DNA of 64,000 bases from Basidiobolus meristosporus CBS 931.73 (taxonomy: Eukaryota > Basidiobolomycota > Basidiobolomycetes > Basidiobolales > Basidiobolaceae): the NCBI GenBank assembly GCA_002104905.1, contig MCFE01000333.1:1-64000 (forward strand), given 5' to 3'. This document shows, in pieces, positions 59,690-64,000 of this stretch (position 1 is the first letter of the stretch; each line of letters begins with the position of its first letter). The translations under genes were made by a program, and so were the position numbers. A model generated the notes under the pieces. It did not search any database and was not told where the DNA came from. It saw only the letters and a program-made list of their open reading frames with translations.

Positions 59690-60300
59690 GTCTTTACCAA
59701 GGTATGCCAGATTTCTTATAGTCACAAGCCAACTTCTGCACTATTGAATACAAAATTCTTACAAACAAGAGCCAGAGCACACCTCTAAGGGGGACTAGAG
59801 TTCAACAGGGAGAAGGAGTATATTGGTTAAATACCAAGAAGTTCTTTATGAATTTTCAGGAGGTGTTTATGGCAGAAGTACTGGCAATCAGGCATATGTT
59901 TGCATGATGTATATGTTAGCCTAAATACAAGGTATATGGCAACTTTGCAAGTTTCACTCTAAAAGCCTTAAAGTTGGGGTTATAGAAGTGTGTCAATTAC
60001 TGTAGGTGTGCACATATGTAGTGGTCAGTTTCCAGGAGGCCATAATTTTTTTTGACTTGAGCTATATATGGAGTACCCAAGGAAGTAGTGAGTAAGCAAA
60101 TAGAGAGAGTAATTTTACAGTGGAATATAAATGGCTCAAGGGGAGGTAGAAAAAGCAAGTTCCATTTGGTACATTGGTACAGTATCTTTATACAGAACTA
60201 TATGTAGGTCACTGTTATTCCATAATGATGCCAACAGAGGTTAACAATGAGGCTGTTAAAACACCAACAAGCTTCTTGCCATATAATGCAACTCAATGTA
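59690..60300 (+). pseudogene. TNP2-like transposase relic H, C-terminal part
   Basis: Parallels 28,560-29,040 of copy C and 36,000-35,570 of E: FQEVFMAEVLAIRHMFA, then KYKVYGNFASFTLKALK. Stops interrupt it. Confidence 0.6.
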
Positions 60301-60390
60301 TTTGCAAGCTAGCTCTACTCAAACAAATGACAATCAAAATGCCATAAAATTCCTGTTAAGTGACTGCTGCAACACTATCAAGTTGTCACA

Positions 60391-60860
60391 ATGTTTGGCA
60401 GTAAAATCAGAAAAGTCAAATGCCATCCTGTGATAAGATTATACTGGGAGTCTACAATACCAAGCAACCTGCACTATCACAGAATCATTGGGATACCCTG
60501 GCAGCTGATCTGGATTGGATCCACCTGTGGGGCCATATATGCTTTCATAGGGGAGCTATACTCCAGTGATGTAGATGAGATTGCAGAGAAAGGCAATTTG
60601 ACAGCCACAGCCTCAATGTCCCCTATTGTAGACAGAATGGAGATCTCACTGAAAAACAAAGCAACAATGTCAAGAGCTCAGTAGACAAAATCAATGCATA
60701 AAGTGAAATTTGGAACAGTAAGAGGCACAGTAAGAGGCTGCAGCAATTCTTCAAAGGCCATGCTCAGGAAAATTCACTTGTTGCTGCAAAGAATTATTGC
60801 AAAGATTGCAGGTAAGGTGCTAGATCTCACTGAGCCAGCTAATATCATGAACAGATGACA
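60391..60860 (+). pseudogene. ORF-X fragment X7
   Basis: Open piece 60,391-60,684 including ELYSSDVDEIAEKGNLTATA and VDRMEISLKNKATMSRAQ, the block found in X2 at 18,531-18,400, then a decayed C-terminal block (LQQFFKGHAQEN). It follows relic H on the same strand, again placing ORF-X downstream of the transposase. Confidence 0.6.
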
Positions 60861-60869
60861 TCCTTGACC

Positions 60870-62625
60870 TTTCATGATCCACCAAAGTCAAGTTAGTTTT
60901 GTTGGTGTTTTACTGATTCTACTGCCAAATGAAGTAATAGGCTTAATAGTGTTTTAGTGGTCTTTCTGCAGGAATTGCATGGCATTTAACAGTCTTGATG
61001 CACTTTCACTTATTTGAGCAGATCTATCTGGCCAATACTTCCAATTGCTTTATATGGCAAGAAACTTGATGGTCCTCTGATGGCCTCATTGCTAACCTCT
61101 GCTGGCATTATCACAGCAGTACAGTGCCCTACCAATAGCTCTGTATAATGCTGCTGTACCAGTTTACCAAATTGTATTTCCATTTCTACCTTGCCTTGCA
61201 CCATTTGTATATTTCACTGTAGAATTACCACTTCTTATTTGCTTACTCACTACTTCCTGGGGTATTTCACTTACAGTTTGAATCAAAATAAACTATCGCC
61301 TTCTGCTTACTGACCTCTACATTCATGCATGCCTGCTGAAATTGACACAATCTATAACCTCAACTTTACAACTCTTTAGTGTAATATTTACAGAGTTGCC
61401 ATATATCTTGTATTACTGCTAGCATATACATCTTGCAAACATATGCTTGGTTGCTGCCACTTTTGCCATAAATACCACCTGAATATTTGCAAAAAGCCTC
61501 ATGGTATTTAGCCAATATGTTCCTTCTCCCTGAAGAGGTCTAGTCCTCCTAATAGGTGTGTACTGGCTCATGTTTGTGTGGATGCTCTATTGAATGGCAC
61601 AGAAATTAGCTTGTGATCAGGAGAAGCCTGGCATACTTTGGTGGAGTTGTGTTGATGAAAATTAGTGTCTTGTTGCACTAAACCTAACTCTACATTACCT
61701 CACTGATTACTGATGCATTGAGTCTGCTTAGATTCATATTGGCAAGGACATAAGTGTCTTCATATGCACATCTGTCCTCAGTATTTCTCAACTCTTCCTG
61801 GCTGTCTTCCATGTCCCAATTCATTAAATCCCTGATAGACTTGAAAGTAATACTCTCAATGAGATTAGGATATGGCAGTGTCCTGCAACTTGACTTGTAC
61901 TCCTATCTCCTCACACATCTGCTCCATAGGAAGCTTCCATAAGGTGAGGCAAGGCTCAATATTCTCCACACACCAAGCAAGATGGGGTATAGAATGGAAA
62001 CAGCAGCTGCAGCAATCTGTGAACTCAGCTTTATGCTTGTTGTATGGATGCTCAAGTCCTGTTACAAAGCCCTTGCATAAAAGCTGTAGATGTGTCAAGT
62101 TACCATTAGTGATCCACTTCTGGTAAAATATTTCTACAACATCAACATATGACTCTCAATGCTTCCAGTATACTCATGGTAAATATGGCATCAGAAGGCC
62201 ACTTGAATAAACACACATCCATCTCAACCAGCCCTTGCATATGGGTGTCAATATAGATTGGAGCTTGTGACAAGTACTTTAGGTAGCAGATACTGTGTAA
62301 TATCTTGTCAATTCTTTCAGATTTCTCCAGTATCTCAATGGGCTCATACTAATTGAAGTGGCCCATGCACACCTTGGTCATTAGTATAGGGATATTGTGG
62401 AAAAGTAAATCAATTGCTCTCAGTGGAAAGCATTTGCTCTGACTTCTGAAGATTCCCTCTGCAGGAAGAAGATGCTCATAATGTTGGTATTTGGATAATC
62501 ATATTGTGTGTGAGTTATGGAGTAAATATCCTGTGTCTCACAAATTCAACCGCAATACCATCCATTGTGCCCAGAAAAGCCAGCTATCTTGCTGATGGCT
62601 GGGGTATCACCAATGCTCATAGTAA
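60870..62625 (-). pseudogene. TNP2-like transposase relic I
   Basis: Minus strand. The 3' flank (60,870-61,200) matches E. The C-terminal part (61,204-61,010 and around 61,450), then the open piece 62,098-61,865 with THLQLLCKGFVTGLEHPYNK and a Cys/His helix, then LPMEQMCEEIG. The N-terminal half is missing: at 62,625 the sequence changes to ORF-X on the other strand. Confidence 0.65.
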
Positions 62626-63063
62626 CTTGTAAGTCTCTGCAGATCTGCAAGCTGACCATAATGCCCTGGCAAATGGGAATGTAGCAAATGCAGTACCCTC
62701 AGTTGTAAACCAGCAAGTGGCCATCATACCACTACCACCACCTGTATTTGCAAGTATTTGGTCCACTCATACCAAGGCATTAAGGATGCAATTAGGTTCA
62801 GTGGCTAATAAAATAGATTCAATGGACCAGAGAAATCAGGAAACAGTCCAGAAACTGGATGAGCAGATAATATGTAAAGAGCAGGTAATATCACAGGTAG
62901 AGAACTCAGTCTCCTTGCTACACAAAAAGGAACACAAGTAGCTCAATGTAACAGCCAAGAATTGATCTATTACACAATATAAGAGTACAGGAACACTGTA
63001 CAGTTTTTGAAGCACAACAACTGTGCCCAAAGATAAAGCCCACAGAAAAACCTATCAGAGCAT
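62626..63063 (+). pseudogene. ORF-X N-terminal part X8
   Basis: Open piece 62,717-62,941: a Pro-rich start (IIPLPPPVF), THTKALRMQLGSVANKIDSM and a coiled coil to SVSLLHKKE, then IKPTEKPIRA after stops. R1g cuts it at 63,064. Confidence 0.6.
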
Positions 63064-64000
63064 TGTAGTGGGGTGACAGTGACACCCACTGACAGATGTG
63101 CTCATTCCCTTATTTTCTACTTCCCTATATCTCTACTACACTTATTTTAGTTTTATCCCATTTGTCTTACCCAATCAGTACTATCCCATAAGCCGGTTGA
63201 CTATCACACCTGCTTACCTTATTGCATAAGTTACCCCTCACATTATGTAAGATAACTAGCTATAAGTACTTCTATATTAGGCAAGTACCCGCGCCAGTAC
63301 CCGTGACACATGATCAGCCCGTGTCACCATCCCTACCATTTCCATACAATATATGGTATCTCCATGTTACACAGGTTTCAGAATACTGATTCCTGATTTG
63401 TTGGATGTGCTGTGCCTCTTAGAACCTTCCGGCACCTACTTAGAACATTCTTAGGTCATTCTGATGTCATTAAGATTTCTATTGATCTCCGGAACCTTCT
63501 GGAACACCATGATTAGTAATCACTTAGCCAGTGAAAAAAAAAGTATATAAGGGAGGCTATCCCTCAACAATAAATCATCATCCCTTTTATCAATATACCG
63601 ACTTGTTGATTACTGTGATCACTGCTACCTGCTGCTACCTGAACTTCCAACCCTAGATCACAGGACACTCCAAGGAAACCGCGCTGACAGCCAACTGACC
63701 TTGGAGGCACTACTTGTGAGGAATACTCAGAGTAGGTATCTTTTATTATATTTGATTCTTTCCCAAGTTTGTTCTTGTACAGGCAAAGATACTTTTCTGT
63801 CTTTGTAACTATTGACCAAAGCTGCATTCTTATCAAGTCCCTGCTGGTGGAGTTTACAGTTGTTTTGACTTTGGAAGCTTTAGTATATTGTCATCTCAAA
63901 GGATGCTGAACCCAGCACATGCTTTTGTTAAGTCGCCAATTAAGTTGGGGATTGTAGCTCAATAGTTTTCCCTTGACAAGCTTGTGGCTTTATTCCCCTT
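63064..64000 (+). repeat. R1g, R1 LTR running off the window
   Basis: Starts TGTAGTGGGG and follows R1c in reverse with little divergence for 937 bp. It contains TATATAAGGG (63,544-63,553) and AATAAA shortly after. About 90 bp of the LTR plus whatever follows lie outside. If internal sequence follows, this is the 5' LTR of an autonomous element of the R1 family; otherwise it is a solo LTR. Confidence 0.85.

Overview
The window looks like transposon-dense, A+T-rich nuclear DNA of a filamentous fungus. A basidiomycete is my best guess. The reasons are the many relics of a TNP2-like (CACTA-type) transposase of the sort common in mushroom-forming fungi, fungal-style Ty1/copia and Ty3/gypsy elements, and one intact gene that reads like a fungal von Willebrand factor A (vWA) protein. 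No bacterial operon signals, rRNA genes or full tRNA genes were seen. The only clearly intact host gene is the vWA gene at the left edge (9-1100, +). A possible broken secreted-protein gene follows at 1241-1564. Everything from about 1.6 kb to the right edge is repeat-derived or of unknown origin.

Main repeat families, with names used here only: (1) a DNA transposon family with a TNP2-like transposase and a second protein, ORF-X, which starts with a coiled coil and which I do not recognise; eight transposase relics (A-I) and several ORF-X relics are present. (2) Copia elements with ~350 bp LTRs (TGTTGTAA...TTACAACA), 5-bp target duplications and a primer site matching the anticodon region of initiator tRNA-Met; five copies plus two solo LTRs. 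(3) Gypsy elements with 369 bp LTRs (TGTTATGATC...TTGTAACA) and a TTGGTAGCAGC primer site; one near-complete copy and one inverted chimera. (4) R1, a ~1.03 kb orphan LTR (TGTAGTGGGG...CCACCACA in sense) with 4-bp duplications, seven copies and no internal region in the window; R3 is a diverged relative. (5) R2, a 0.6-0.7 kb foldback element that is almost one long inverted repeat.

Layout: 1-1100 vWA gene; 1.6-10.7 kb one TNP2/ORF-X element split by a solo copia LTR that is itself split by copia-1; 10.7-13.7 kb R1a, unassigned DNA and an orphan broken gene; 13.7-17.1 kb copia-2; 17.3-19.8 kb a Harbinger-like relic and two converging ORF-X copies; 19.8-22.6 kb a ~107 bp tandem array and a broken family B DNA polymerase of viral type; 22.6-29.1 kb R1b and TNP2 copies, one split by R2b and R1c; 29.4-34.5 kb a multilayer LTR nest; 34.7-41.5 kb TNP2-E broken by gypsy-1 and its inverted partner; 41.5-47.3 kb R2/R1 relics, copia-3, TNP2-F and ORF-X; 47.3-52.2 kb gypsy-2; 52.2-63 kb ORF-X, R1d, TNP2 relics and copia-4 with a solo LTR inside; 63.06-64.0 kb an R1 LTR running off the edge.

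The genes do not form a pathway. The window records successive insertions, often with target duplications still readable, followed by decay through stops, indels and strong CpG loss. The most unusual item is the viral-type DNA polymerase pseudogene next to the tandem array. Also worth attention are the unrecognised ORF-X family, the foldback R2 family, and the R1 LTR at the right edge, which may begin a full element outside the window.
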